Source: Clostridiales bacterium
GTDB lineage: Bacteria; Bacillota; Clostridia; Oscillospirales; Oscillospiraceae
DNA: 64,000 nucleotides
Assembly (NCBI GenBank): GCA_019423635.1
Contig: JAHZBA010000001.1
Span: 62,001-126,000, forward strand
Direction of reading: 5' to 3'
Of the stretch, positions 8,077 to 16,546 are shown piece after piece. A program made the translations under genes and the position numbers. The notes under the pieces were generated by a model, which searched no databases, was not told the DNA's origin, and saw only the letters and a program-made list of their open reading frames with translations. Position 1 is the first letter of the stretch, and each line of letters opens with the position of its first letter.

Positions 8077-9654
8077 ATGTTTACTGTAAAGGATTTTTTA
8101 GATAAAAAAATTCTGCCGTGGTATAAAATCTTTTGTGGGCAGGAGTTTCTGGATGCTTGCCCCATTGAGTATGTATCCAGCCTGGAATTGCCCATTGAAC
8201 ATTTCGCTCGAAAAAATGAATTGGTGCTTTCCTCACTGGTGGGCTGTGAAAAAGAAACGTCTTTTTTAGAGTTGATTCGAGATGTGCATATGGCCGGAGC
8301 AAGCGGTATCCTCATCTCCAGGCCGGAGGACCAAGTGGTTTTGCCGCACGCTGTTCTCACTTATTTGGCAGAACATCCTTTTCCTGTCATTTTGATCCCC
8401 TGGCACATCCGTTTTGCAGATATTATCGAGGCGGTTTCCAAGGAAATTCGAGAAGATACCAGTGTGGAAATTGCGCGGTACGAGCGTATTCAAAAGCGCT
8501 TATTAGAAGAATATCTCTCAAATAAGGATATCAATTGTGCTGCAGAACGGCTGTCGGGGGCATTTCACTGCCGAGTCTGTATCTTTGATATGAATGGAAA
8601 CCGCAAGGGTGTCAGCAGCAATTTCACAGTGCAGGACAAAAGCGCTCCGCAGCTTCTGCTTACCGGTGAGGGAATTGTCCTCGAAATTAAAGCCCACGAG
8701 CGCCTTTATGGCAATTTGTATTTAGAACCGGCTGGGGGAAAGACGCTTTACGATGAGTCGCTGTTTTATCACTATCTGATTTGGCCAATGATTCTTTGGT
8801 TTGATAAGGAGTGGATTATTCAGGCGAGCAATCAAAGTGTAAAGGATGATTTTATTTGGAGGCTTACCAAAGGAACATCTGTCCCATTTGATCAACTCTG
8901 TGAGGAAGGGCAGCGGCTTGGTTTTTATCTTCGCGGTTCTTATATCTGCATTATCGGAAAGATCCACCTATATAACGGGACTGCTATCCCGGTAAGTGAG
9001 CAGTGGATTGCCAACAACATCAATCTGCTGAAGGAGGAAATCCTGCAGGTTGCCCACATGGTTCACCACCGAGTCATGGTAACTTATCAGCAAAAGCTGT
9101 TGATTATCTATTTTCAGGGCGACAGCGGGTACCTTCAGCGAGATGTCCATGCATTTTTAGATAAGGTAGAACAAAAATTTCATATTGTTTTTCCACAGAT
9201 CCGGTTTGCCTGGGGCATCAGCGGTCCTAGTGGCGATCCCACAGATTTTCGAAAATGTTATCAAAATGCTAAGCTTGCCCAGTCGCTATGTGTAAGCGCT
9301 TCGGCTCAAAATACCCGATATACGTTTGAAAATACCGTCATTTACAATATTATATCCAACTTGACTACTGACACTGCCATTGCGGAGAGCATTGAGCACA
9401 TTATAGGTCCGCTTATAGAGTACGATCTTGTAACTGGTTCTTCCCTGATCAGGACCCTGCAATGTTATTTGGAATGTAAAAATCTTTCGGAGGCGGCACG
9501 GTTGCTGCATCTGCACCGCCAGTCTCTGATCTATCGAATCAATAAGATCGAGGAACTGACCGGGCTCACATTGAAAGATGCGGATAACTTTTTTCTTCTG
9601 GAAGTCTGTGTCCGTATGTATTCCAGTCGCAATCAATCAAAACCATCCCTATAA
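8077..9654 (+). CDS. PucR family transcriptional regulator
   Basis: A 525-residue cytosolic regulator. The first ~125 residues form a PucR N-terminal sensor domain (ELVLSSLVGC, AGASGILISRP, PVILIPWHIRFADIIEAV). A middle region follows that may bind a ligand (GGDEF-like/PucR_2). The last ~70 residues are the HTH_30 domain: IRTLQCYLECKNLSEAARLL, then HRQSLIYRINKIEELTGL. Family members activate purine, amino-acid or aromatic catabolism in response to a small ligand. It is divergent from alr and convergent with the glutamate dehydrogenase gene, so the alr and gdh/amidohydrolase/tct genes are its likely targets. It has a strong promoter of its own. Confidence 0.88.
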   Translation: MFTVKDFLDKKILPWYKIFCGQEFLDACPIEYVSSLELPIEHFARKNELVLSSLVGCEKETSFLELIRDVHMAGASGILISRPEDQVVLPHAVLTYLAEHPFPVILIPWHIRFADIIEAVSKEIREDTSVEIARYERIQKRLLEEYLSNKDINCAAERLSGAFHCRVCIFDMNGNRKGVSSNFTVQDKSAPQLLLTGEGIVLEIKAHERLYGNLYLEPAGGKTLYDESLFYHYLIWPMILWFDKEWIIQASNQSVKDDFIWRLTKGTSVPFDQLCEEGQRLGFYLRGSYICIIGKIHLYNGTAIPVSEQWIANNINLLKEEILQVAHMVHHRVMVTYQQKLLIIYFQGDSGYLQRDVHAFLDKVEQKFHIVFPQIRFAWGISGPSGDPTDFRKCYQNAKLAQSLCVSASAQNTRYTFENTVIYNIISNLTTDTAIAESIEHIIGPLIEYDLVTGSSLIRTLQCYLECKNLSEAARLLHLHRQSLIYRINKIEELTGLTLKDADNFFLLEVCVRMYSSRNQSKPSL

Positions 9655-9709
9655 AGACACCGGATAGCCTTCAAACGTACAGGGCACAGCCCTTTATGTC
9701 CGAACGGAA

Positions 9710-9755
9710 CGAATCTCCCTTGAAATCCAACAGGATTTCAAGGGAAATCGTTTTA
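9710..9755. terminator. Bidirectional terminator between pucR-type gene and gdhA
   Basis: Exact 12-bp arms CCCTTGAAATCC (9717-9728) and GGATTTCAAGGG (9733-9744) around AACA are followed on the plus strand by AAATCGTTTTATT. It serves the convergent gene ends. Confidence 0.75.
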
Positions 9756-9817
9756 TTGGAAGCACGGCTTCTCTTCCTGCAAATATCGGCAGGATAGGTG
9801 AAACGGTCAAACTGAAA

Positions 9818-11071
9818 TCAGGCGTTCTCTGCCCAGGCCCAGCCACGCGTAAGCATTGCTTTTTCAATTTTGCGTAAAGCGTTGGTCCAAGCGGCGTCGC
9901 GGTAACTGATACCAAGCTCTTTTGCCACATTCGCGGTCTCATGGTAAGCTTTGACAATCCGTTCTTCCAGCTTGTTCCGAACCGTATCCCTATCCCAGTA
10001 CTGGTCGGTTAAACCCTGTGTTCGTTCGAAGCTGCACACAATGGCGCTGCCGCAGTTCGTCAATACGTCCGGAACAATCATGACCCCCCGGTCATAGAGG
10101 ATCTTCTCACCCTCTGGTGTAATCGGGCCGTTGGCACACTCCATGATCAGTTTCGCTTTGACCCGGGCTGCGTTTCCGCCATGAATTACACTCTGCACAG
10201 CTGCTGGCAACAGAAAGTCGCAGGAGACCTCCAGAACATCAGCAGTGCTGATCTCTGTGCAACCGGGGAACCCTTTTACCGTCTTATGTACATCCACATA
10301 TTTTCCGAGCTCAAAGACATCAATACCGTCCTGATTTTCGATTCCCCCATAGATATCAGAGACGGCAACCAGTTTGTGTCCATCCTTCTGTAAAAGTTCG
10401 CTGGCGACACGGCCAACGTTCCCGAATCCCTGTACAGCAAAGGCCTTAGAGGTACCACCCCAGCCGATATCGTTCATCATTTCCCGGGTAACAAAATAGA
10501 CGCCGGTTCCTGTGGCCTCTCGCGACAGTTCTGTACCATTGGCTTCGATTGGCTTGTCATTAATAGCGGCGGGGGAGTGGAAGCCTTGTATGGATTCCAG
10601 CTCATCCAGCATCCAGGACTGGGTCTGTCCGTGTGTTCCGATATCTGCTCCGGGCACATCAACCCAGGCCCCTTTCATGGGCAGGTTGCGAATGAAACCG
10701 CGGATTAAAGACTCATATTCGCGCCGAGACAGTTTACTTGGATCTGCTTTGATGCCGCCCTTGCCTCCGCCGGCAGGAATTCCACTGACCGCGTGCTTGA
10801 TGGTCATCCAGAATCCCAATGCTTTTGCGGTATCCATATCCATATCCGGAACTACACGGACCCCGTTTTTGACCTGTCCAAGGGCATCACAATAGTGAAC
10901 GCGGTAGGCTGTGAAAATTTCGAGATGTCCGTCATCCATCCTTACGGGAATGGTAAATTCGAACATCCGCTTGGGCTGTTCCAGGATGCGAACGACCTCC
11001 GGGTGGATATGACCGATTTCTGCTGCCTCATGCAGCGTTTTCAGGGAGGTGTCAAAGGGATTATTATTCAT
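9818..11071 (-). CDS. gdhA: Glutamate dehydrogenase (Glu/Leu/Phe/Val dehydrogenase family)
   Basis: A 417-residue enzyme that oxidatively deaminates glutamate to 2-oxoglutarate and ammonium. Substrate-site Lys92 is in MTIKHAVSGIPAGGGKGG, catalytic Lys104 in the GGGKGG motif, and the acidic residue in VPGADIGT is Asp143. The NAD domain shows VQGFGNVG at 214-220, with an aspartate at the end of the next strand (VAVSD), which favours NAD+ over NADP+. The length fits the hexameric bacterial/archaeal type. AAAGGA precedes the ATG. It is downstream of the M20 amidohydrolase and Tct transporter on the same strand, suggesting a catabolic role. Confidence 0.9.
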   Translation of the reverse strand: MNNNPFDTSLKTLHEAAEIGHIHPEVVRILEQPKRMFEFTIPVRMDDGHLEIFTAYRVHYCDALGQVKNGVRVVPDMDMDTAKALGFWMTIKHAVSGIPAGGGKGGIKADPSKLSRREYESLIRGFIRNLPMKGAWVDVPGADIGTHGQTQSWMLDELESIQGFHSPAAINDKPIEANGTELSREATGTGVYFVTREMMNDIGWGGTSKAFAVQGFGNVGRVASELLQKDGHKLVAVSDIYGGIENQDGIDVFELGKYVDVHKTVKGFPGCTEISTADVLEVSCDFLLPAAVQSVIHGGNAARVKAKLIMECANGPITPEGEKILYDRGVMIVPDVLTNCGSAIVCSFERTQGLTDQYWDRDTVRNKLEERIVKAYHETANVAKELGISYRDAAWTNALRKIEKAMLTRGWAWAENA

Positions 11072-11205
11072 GATTTTTCAGTCCTTTTATCAAAAAATTG
11101 AGAGGATCAAAGATGGTAGTGCGGCAATAAATGTGCAAACTGATTGATGGACCAGGTTCCGGCATACTGTTTTCTGCGGTTGCGGTAGTTTGGGAATACA
11201 ATCTT

Positions 11206-12432
11206 TCATTTCGGCTCTTCCTGTATCGGAGGCAACGCTTCATGTTGTCTATGTGTGAGATATTTCAAGACTAGCCCCAATTGCATTTCTACACCGATGT
11301 GAAGGATTCCTTCATCAAGCAGAAAGCGGGGGTTGTGATTTTCTGTATCTGTTTTTTTCGATGGGTCTGCAGATCCTACAAAGTAATACAACCCAGGGAT
11401 CTCCCGCATAAACTCCGCAAAGTCATCTCCTCCCATTGTCATGCAGTTTCGGCTGCAGTTAATATTTTCCTTTCCCAATAGTTCTTCTGCGACGGCAACA
11501 GCCATACCGGCAAGATTAGGATCGTTATTTACCAAGGTATTTCCGCACTTGAAGGAAATCTCGCATGTACAGCGATGTGCCTGACACACCTCTTCGACCA
11601 GTTCCCGCAGACGGACCCGCACTGATTCGTCATTTTCGTGGAGGCAGCGGATCGACCCCTCCATTTCCAGGACCTCCGGGATAATGATTTCTTTTTCCCC
11701 GGCATGGATCTTACATGTGCTGATGATGGTTGGCTGCGTGGCGTCTATCTCTGCGGTAAGCATTGTTTGTATGGATTGAAGCACGTGAGCTGCGGCATTG
11801 ATGGGATTGATTGCCCGATCCGGATGCCCTCCATGTCCGCCCTTTCCTTTGATCACAATTTTGAAGTAATAGGCAGACGCCATCAGTGGGCCTTCGGTGA
11901 TTCCAACCGTGCCGCTTGGCATTCTGGGCCATACATGCAGGCCGAAGACTGCTTCTGGTCGGGTGTCTTTCATGACACCGGCATCAATCATAAGCTGCGC
12001 GCCTGCATCTTCCTCGTTGGGCTGGAATAGGAACACAACAGTCCCAGCCAACCTTTCTCGGTATTCTGCAAGGATTTTAGCTGTAACCAACTGAATGGCG
12101 GTATGGCCATCATGTCCGCATGCGTGCATGACACCGGGATTTTGGGACGCAAAGGGAAGTCCCGTTTGTTCTTCGATCGGCAGCGCATCAATATCGCTTC
12201 GTAACATAACCGTTGCCCCAGGATGCCTGCCCTTCAGAATTCCGACAACTCCGGTTCCAATATATCGTCTGACTGGAATCTCCAATTGTGTCAGATAATC
12301 CTCGATCAGCTGTGCGGTTCGATATTCTTTTAATCCCAGCTCAGGATGGGCATGGATATCCCGGCGGAGTTCAATGAGCTCACTGCAGTATTGTGCTGTG
12401 GCTGCTTTGATATCGAATGGCGTACTCTGCAT
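11206..12432 (-). CDS. M20 family metallopeptidase/amidohydrolase (N-acyl-amino-acid hydrolase, HipO/AbgB-like)
   Basis: A 408-residue cytosolic hydrolase. RDIHAHPELGLKEYRTA near residue 25, LRSDIDALPI at 78-86 and MHACGHDGHTA at 102-111 (Cys105 and His107 as metal ligands) are typical of the M20D group: hippurate hydrolase, aminoacylases and IAA-amino-acid hydrolases. The glutamates in QPNEEDAGA supply the general base and bridging ligand, and GHGGHPDRAINPI marks the dimerisation insert. The reaction would be release of a free amino acid from an N-acyl conjugate. The neighbouring glutamate dehydrogenase and alanine racemase fit disposal of that amino acid; the Tct system would bring the substrate in. 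The exact acyl group is unknown. Confidence 0.85.
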   Translation of the reverse strand: MQSTPFDIKAATAQYCSELIELRRDIHAHPELGLKEYRTAQLIEDYLTQLEIPVRRYIGTGVVGILKGRHPGATVMLRSDIDALPIEEQTGLPFASQNPGVMHACGHDGHTAIQLVTAKILAEYRERLAGTVVFLFQPNEEDAGAQLMIDAGVMKDTRPEAVFGLHVWPRMPSGTVGITEGPLMASAYYFKIVIKGKGGHGGHPDRAINPINAAAHVLQSIQTMLTAEIDATQPTIISTCKIHAGEKEIIIPEVLEMEGSIRCLHENDESVRVRLRELVEEVCQAHRCTCEISFKCGNTLVNNDPNLAGMAVAVAEELLGKENINCSRNCMTMGGDDFAEFMREIPGLYYFVGSADPSKKTDTENHNPRFLLDEGILHIGVEMQLGLVLKYLTHRQHEALPPIQEEPK

Positions 12433-12482
12433 AGCAGTTTTTCTCCTTACAATCTGCGATTTTCAAGCAGTACTCGCATGGT

Positions 12483-12507
12483 GAACATGGTTTAAATAAC
12501 CATGTTC
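12483..12507. other. Hairpin between the M20 and tctA genes
   Basis: GAACATGGTT and AACCATGTTC are exact arms around TAAAT. No T run follows on either strand, so it is probably an mRNA processing or stability element in the 165-bp gap. A second imperfect GC-rich hairpin lies at 12541-12582. Confidence 0.45.
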
Positions 12508-12597
12508 CTTGCCTGTTTAAGACATTCAGGCCTGGGATTTACAGACAGGCGGCGGATCTGCGCAAAAGACCCGCCGTCTGTCTTACTTTTGAGGGAC

Positions 12598-14094
12598 TTA
12601 AGCACGTTTCTTCTCTTTGTTTTCCTTCAAAAAGGTCCGTATCACCAGGAAGAATCCGATTGCGAGAAATGCAACGGCAGTGGGCCGGGTAAACAGCGGC
12701 AGCAGGCTGCCTCTACTCACCATGATTGCCGTCCGGAAGTTGCTTTCAATAATACTGCCCAGGAGATACCCTAATACCATCGGAACCAGGGAAAATCCTT
12801 GGGATGCTAGAAGATAACTGAGAATCCCAATCCCAATCATCACTCCCACGTCAAACACGCGATTGTTCGTTGTAATCGTACCGACAATACACATTAGCAA
12901 GATGGTGGGATACAGATAATAGGCAGGTATTTTGAGAAGATTCACAAAAACCTTCATGAGGCCTAGCTGCATGAGATACATGATGATGTTGGCGATGATG
13001 TAGGACATAAAGATGATGCCTACTACATCCGGCTTTTCTTTAAACAGCAAGGGTCCCGGCTGGAGACCATGCATAATTAAGCCGCCCATCAAAATGGCGG
13101 ATACCATGTCCCCGGGAACACCCATCGTCAACATGGGAACCAGGGCTCCACCGCAGACTGCATTGTTGGCAGTCTCCGCAGCAATTAAACCTTCTGCACA
13201 TCCTGTTCCGTATGCCTCCGGTGTTTTGGAGATGTTCTTGCACTGTGTATAGGATATCATGGCGGCCGTGGTTTGCCCGATCCCCGGCAGAATGCCAATG
13301 ACCGTTCCTATAACACCGGAAATTGCATAAAATTTTCCCTTGCCGACCAAGTGATCTTTGGCAGGATGCAGGGGCACCTTGGGTGTTTTGGGGACCGGAG
13401 GTTTATTCTTCATCCGCGGTAATTGCAGCATAATTTCTGAAAATGCAAACATTCCCATCATGGTTGGAAGATCTGCAAAGCCGGCGTTCAACTGCCACTG
13501 TCCAAAAGTCAGCCGCATAACGCCCGAGACTGTATCCATGCCAACTTGTGCCAGCAGGATGCCAATGACCGCCGAGATCAGACCCTTTACCACGTCCTTG
13601 GCAACAAGACTAACAACCACGCAAAGTCCCATAACACCAAGGGCGAAGTAGTCCCAGGCACCGAAATACAACGCGATCTTTGCCAAGAAAGAGGAGAACA
13701 GAACCAGCGCTATCCCACCGATCAGTCCGCCGATCAGTGAGGCAAATGTGCCCAACATCAAGGCTTCACCGGCACGTCCCTGTTTTGCCATGGGCGATCC
13801 GTCAAAACAAGTGACAACACTGGAGGATGTGCCAGGAATATTAAGCAAAATAGCGGAAATCAAGCCTCCGGAAATGCCTCCGACAAAGGCTGCCACCAGA
13901 ATTGCCATTCCTTCGCCTGCGCTCATCGCATAGGTGAAGGGAAGTAGAATGGTAACCGCCAGGGATGCTGTCAGCCCGGGAATACAGCCAAAAACGATTC
14001 CCATGAAGACACCGATGAAAACGTAAACGAAAATAATTGGGTCCGCAAAGATTTCCTGGATACCAATCTGTGCGGAGATCAATCCATCTAGCAT
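12598..14094 (-). CDS. tctA: Tripartite tricarboxylate transporter, large permease TctA
   Basis: A 498-residue inner-membrane protein with about a dozen hydrophobic segments. GCIPGLTASLAVTILLPFTY near residue 40 and the duplicated motif GILPGIGQTTAAMISYTQC near residue 275 are the TctA signatures. LNIPGTSSSVVTCFDGSP is also characteristic. TctA with TctB forms the cation-coupled channel fed by the TctC binding protein. Gene order on the minus strand is tctC-tctB-tctA, then amidohydrolase and glutamate dehydrogenase, so the cargo is likely a carboxylated amide or N-acyl amino acid rather than citrate; this is inference from context. Confidence 0.93.
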   Translation of the reverse strand: MLDGLISAQIGIQEIFADPIIFVYVFIGVFMGIVFGCIPGLTASLAVTILLPFTYAMSAGEGMAILVAAFVGGISGGLISAILLNIPGTSSSVVTCFDGSPMAKQGRAGEALMLGTFASLIGGLIGGIALVLFSSFLAKIALYFGAWDYFALGVMGLCVVVSLVAKDVVKGLISAVIGILLAQVGMDTVSGVMRLTFGQWQLNAGFADLPTMMGMFAFSEIMLQLPRMKNKPPVPKTPKVPLHPAKDHLVGKGKFYAISGVIGTVIGILPGIGQTTAAMISYTQCKNISKTPEAYGTGCAEGLIAAETANNAVCGGALVPMLTMGVPGDMVSAILMGGLIMHGLQPGPLLFKEKPDVVGIIFMSYIIANIIMYLMQLGLMKVFVNLLKIPAYYLYPTILLMCIVGTITTNNRVFDVGVMIGIGILSYLLASQGFSLVPMVLGYLLGSIIESNFRTAIMVSRGSLLPLFTRPTAVAFLAIGFFLVIRTFLKENKEKKRA

Positions 14095-14112
14095 GTCATA
14101 TCCTTCCCCCCA

Positions 14113-14601
14113 TCAAAACAGTGAGAATGTCGGCAGCCGCACATCCAGAACTGAGGTAAACAATTTTTGAGTTCCCCAGGTCAATAATACGACAAAAAGA
14201 ATTAGTTTTCCGTTTTGCATTACCCATTCTTTTCCCCGCTTTTTTCCGGTCACTTCCGTGCTATAGAGGATCGTGATTACAGAGAAGATCACAATGGTAG
14301 TCAGGAAAAAACCGAATGTGCTCACAACCATGACATAAATCACTGCAAGGATTACGGTTAGTGTTGCCAATGAATTCCATATCTTTGCAACTTTTTCGCC
14401 CTCACGGTTTCTGAAAGACCGCCAGAGCAGCAACAGCGCTAAGATTGCCAACACGATCAGCCATATTTTTAAATATCCATTGGGACTCCCCAGCACATAC
14501 GGAATATGACCATCATCCATTTGATTTGCGAATATGAACAATATAGCGCATGTGGCCAGAATGGCGATGCTGTATAATGCGTCCCGTTTCCATTTTTCCA
14601 T
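14113..14601 (-). CDS. tctB: Tripartite tricarboxylate transporter, small membrane subunit TctB
   Basis: A 162-residue protein with four hydrophobic segments (for example SIAILATCAILFIFANQM at the start and IWLIVLAILALLLLWRSF) and a charged central loop, the normal TctB layout and length. It lies 18 bp before tctA and 46 bp after tctC. TctB sequences diverge strongly, so recognition rests on size, topology and position between tctC and tctA. Confidence 0.85.
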   Translation of the reverse strand: MEKWKRDALYSIAILATCAILFIFANQMDDGHIPYVLGSPNGYLKIWLIVLAILALLLLWRSFRNREGEKVAKIWNSLATLTVILAVIYVMVVSTFGFFLTTIVIFSVITILYSTEVTGKKRGKEWVMQNGKLILFVVLLTWGTQKLFTSVLDVRLPTFSLF

Positions 14602-14647
14602 GCGCGATCTCAGCTCCCTTCACGACGTGCGCAGTTTTCCTGTATGG

Positions 14648-15676
14648 TTATCCGGCCAGCATGTTATCAATAATGCGCTTAATGGTCTCGCTCTGATCGG
14701 TGTAATGGGCTCTGGCCTCTTCACCTCTTTGATAGAATGGAGTAAAGTCCAGATCCTCTTCCAAGGTGGTAACATAGTCTTCGTTTTCATACAAAAGCGC
14801 AAACTGGTCGGCCAGGTAATCTTGAATTTCCTGCGGCGTTTCGGGAGGCGCCCAAACGGAGAGCGTCATGCCACTGATAATATCATAGCCCAGTTCTTTA
14901 AAAGTCACACAGTTTTCACCTAACATGGGGACGCGCTCCTCGGCGGTCACTGCCATGGCGAGGCAGTCGCCGGAATCAATATAGGATACCTCTCCGGCAA
15001 CCTGGGTGAATGTTACGTCGATGTGTCCGCCCAGCAGAGCGGTTCGACAGGCGGCACTGCTGTCATAGGAGACATACTCCGCGTCAATGCCCAGAGCGCG
15101 GATAATGTCCAGGGCCACAGCCTCAATCCGCCCGCGGGAACCGGGGCCGGCAATAGTCACCTTGCCAGGGTTGGCTTTTGCATAGGCTACGAACTCCTCT
15201 AACGTGCTGAAATTGGGATTCTTGGCAGAAATCAAAAGTGCTTCATAGCAGACGGCAAGATTTGCAATGAGCTCCAGATCCTCGTGAATGGGTTCGCTCA
15301 AAACGCCGCTGTAATACTGGCTCATCAGAGATTCCCCGCTGTGCAGTAACAGAGTGTACCCGTCGGGTGGCTCGTGAGCGACCTCCATGCTGCCAATGGT
15401 TCCGCTGCCGCCTTCGATATTCGTAACGGTCATCGTTGTGGGAAGATCAATGAAGCTGGTGACGGCTCTGGCAAGCACATCGTTGCTTCCTCCCGCTGCA
15501 AAGGTGACTACCATGTCAATGTTGGATTTTGGAAAATCCAACGTAGAGGTTTCATCGTTTTTTGCGGTATCTGTGTTGTTTTCACTGTTGTTGGCAGGAC
15601 TGCCGCCGCAGCCGGCCAAAATTGTTCCGGTGAACAGAAGGACCAACAACAAACTACACAATCTCTTCTTTTTCAT
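14648..15676 (-). CDS. tctC: Tripartite tricarboxylate transporter substrate-binding lipoprotein TctC
   Basis: A 342-residue extracytoplasmic binding protein with a lipoprotein signal (TGTILAGC, lipidated Cys23). The mature part has the Bug/TctC fold. NIDMVVTFAAGGSNDVLARAV is the first ligand loop, MTVTNIEGGSGTIGSMEVAH the second, and a later segment reads VTIAGPGSRG. Such proteins bind carboxylates through the two beta-strand/helix loops. Asp/Glu-rich patches near the C-terminus are ordinary. It is first in the tctCBA-amidohydrolase-gdh unit and is preceded by a long AT-rich leader region. Confidence 0.92.
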   Translation of the reverse strand: MKKKRLCSLLLVLLFTGTILAGCGGSPANNSENNTDTAKNDETSTLDFPKSNIDMVVTFAAGGSNDVLARAVTSFIDLPTTMTVTNIEGGSGTIGSMEVAHEPPDGYTLLLHSGESLMSQYYSGVLSEPIHEDLELIANLAVCYEALLISAKNPNFSTLEEFVAYAKANPGKVTIAGPGSRGRIEAVALDIIRALGIDAEYVSYDSSAACRTALLGGHIDVTFTQVAGEVSYIDSGDCLAMAVTAEERVPMLGENCVTFKELGYDIISGMTLSVWAPPETPQEIQDYLADQFALLYENEDYVTTLEEDLDFTPFYQRGEEARAHYTDQSETIKRIIDNMLAG

Positions 15677-15912
15677 TCTTTCTTCCTCTTTTCTTTTAAA
15701 ATTTTCAGCCTCGCTGGGCTGGATTCAAATAATTCAATGGCCGTATCATGGCCATTCTTACTTGTTTGGCAATCGGAAGAAATGTGTTTTCAAAGTGTGT
15801 TATCGTGATACTACAAAATGTGACAGCCAGAGATTATAGTATGAGCTTGTTTGAACAATTCATATCATTTTGTTTTACATAATTATATGGGAGTGCTTTC
15901 AGGTTATCAACG

Positions 15913-15956
15913 TACAAGTTGTGCGTTTTTTTGTCTAAATATTTTTACAAGTTGTA
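15913..15956. promoter_or_regulatory. Paired operator-like sites TACAAGTTGT
   Basis: TACAAGTTGTG (15913-15923) and the perfect palindrome TACAAGTTGTA (15946-15956) start exactly 33 bp apart, about three helical turns. They lie roughly 75-120 bp upstream of the putative tctC -10, a good position for an activator such as the PucR-type protein. Confidence 0.5.
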
Positions 15957-16149
15957 TAATAGCGAATGACTATATAAATAAAAAAATGTTGCGTTTATAC
16001 ATCGATTTTATGCGAAGTGCTGCTATTTGGCGGCAGAGACGGTCGTTGTATGTAGCGTGAATATCTAAGATGTGTACTACCTTTCAATCATACAGTTTCA
16101 CTGTGTTTCAAAGAAATATGTGAAAATGTGTGTTATTAATACGTAGAAA

Positions 16150-16172
16150 AACCACTGGCAAAGCCAGTGGTT
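16150..16172 (-). terminator. Minus-strand terminator
   Basis: AACCACTGGC (16150-16159) and GCCAGTGGTT (16163-16172) pair around AAA. Read on the minus strand, the stem is followed by TTTCT. It lies about 375 bp past the metal ATPase stop and may end that unit. Confidence 0.55.
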
Positions 16173-16546
16173 CCAAAGAGCAATAATAAGGAAAAGAATA
16201 AAAATATATGTTATATCCAGCGTGGTTTACGGATTTCATCGAGGCTTCAGAAAAGCACAGCATATCGGGAGAGTATTACTAAAGGGAAGAAAACCATGGG
16301 TCAGTTGCGCGAGTGAAAAGGGGACTGATACTGAGAACTGCAATATGCTTGTGGAGTATCCATAGCCTGATAGACATTCCGTGAAACCGTCAGTGCCAGG
16401 TTTTTCTAAATATCGGGGGACCAGCAAGCCGCAAAGCGGATCAGACCCTCTACTCAATGGAGCGTACTTCGCCCGCAGCCGCCAAGTCCACCGCCGGCAC
16501 GGGACAGCCCTTTGGGCAGACCGCCGTCTCCATGCCGCTCTGCCCG

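Larger units (their letters stand above)
15677..16546. promoter_or_regulatory. Promoter region of the tct unit, with operator-like repeats
   Basis: This 870-bp AT-rich gap has no convincing gene. On the minus strand TATAAT at 15838-15833 is the best -10 for tctC; its -35 is poor, as in activator-dependent promoters. A hairpin AATGGCC-N7-GGCCATT (15736-15756) lies in the predicted leader. Operator-like repeats at 15913-15956 are listed separately. From 16173 to 16546 I see nothing functional. Confidence 0.4.
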
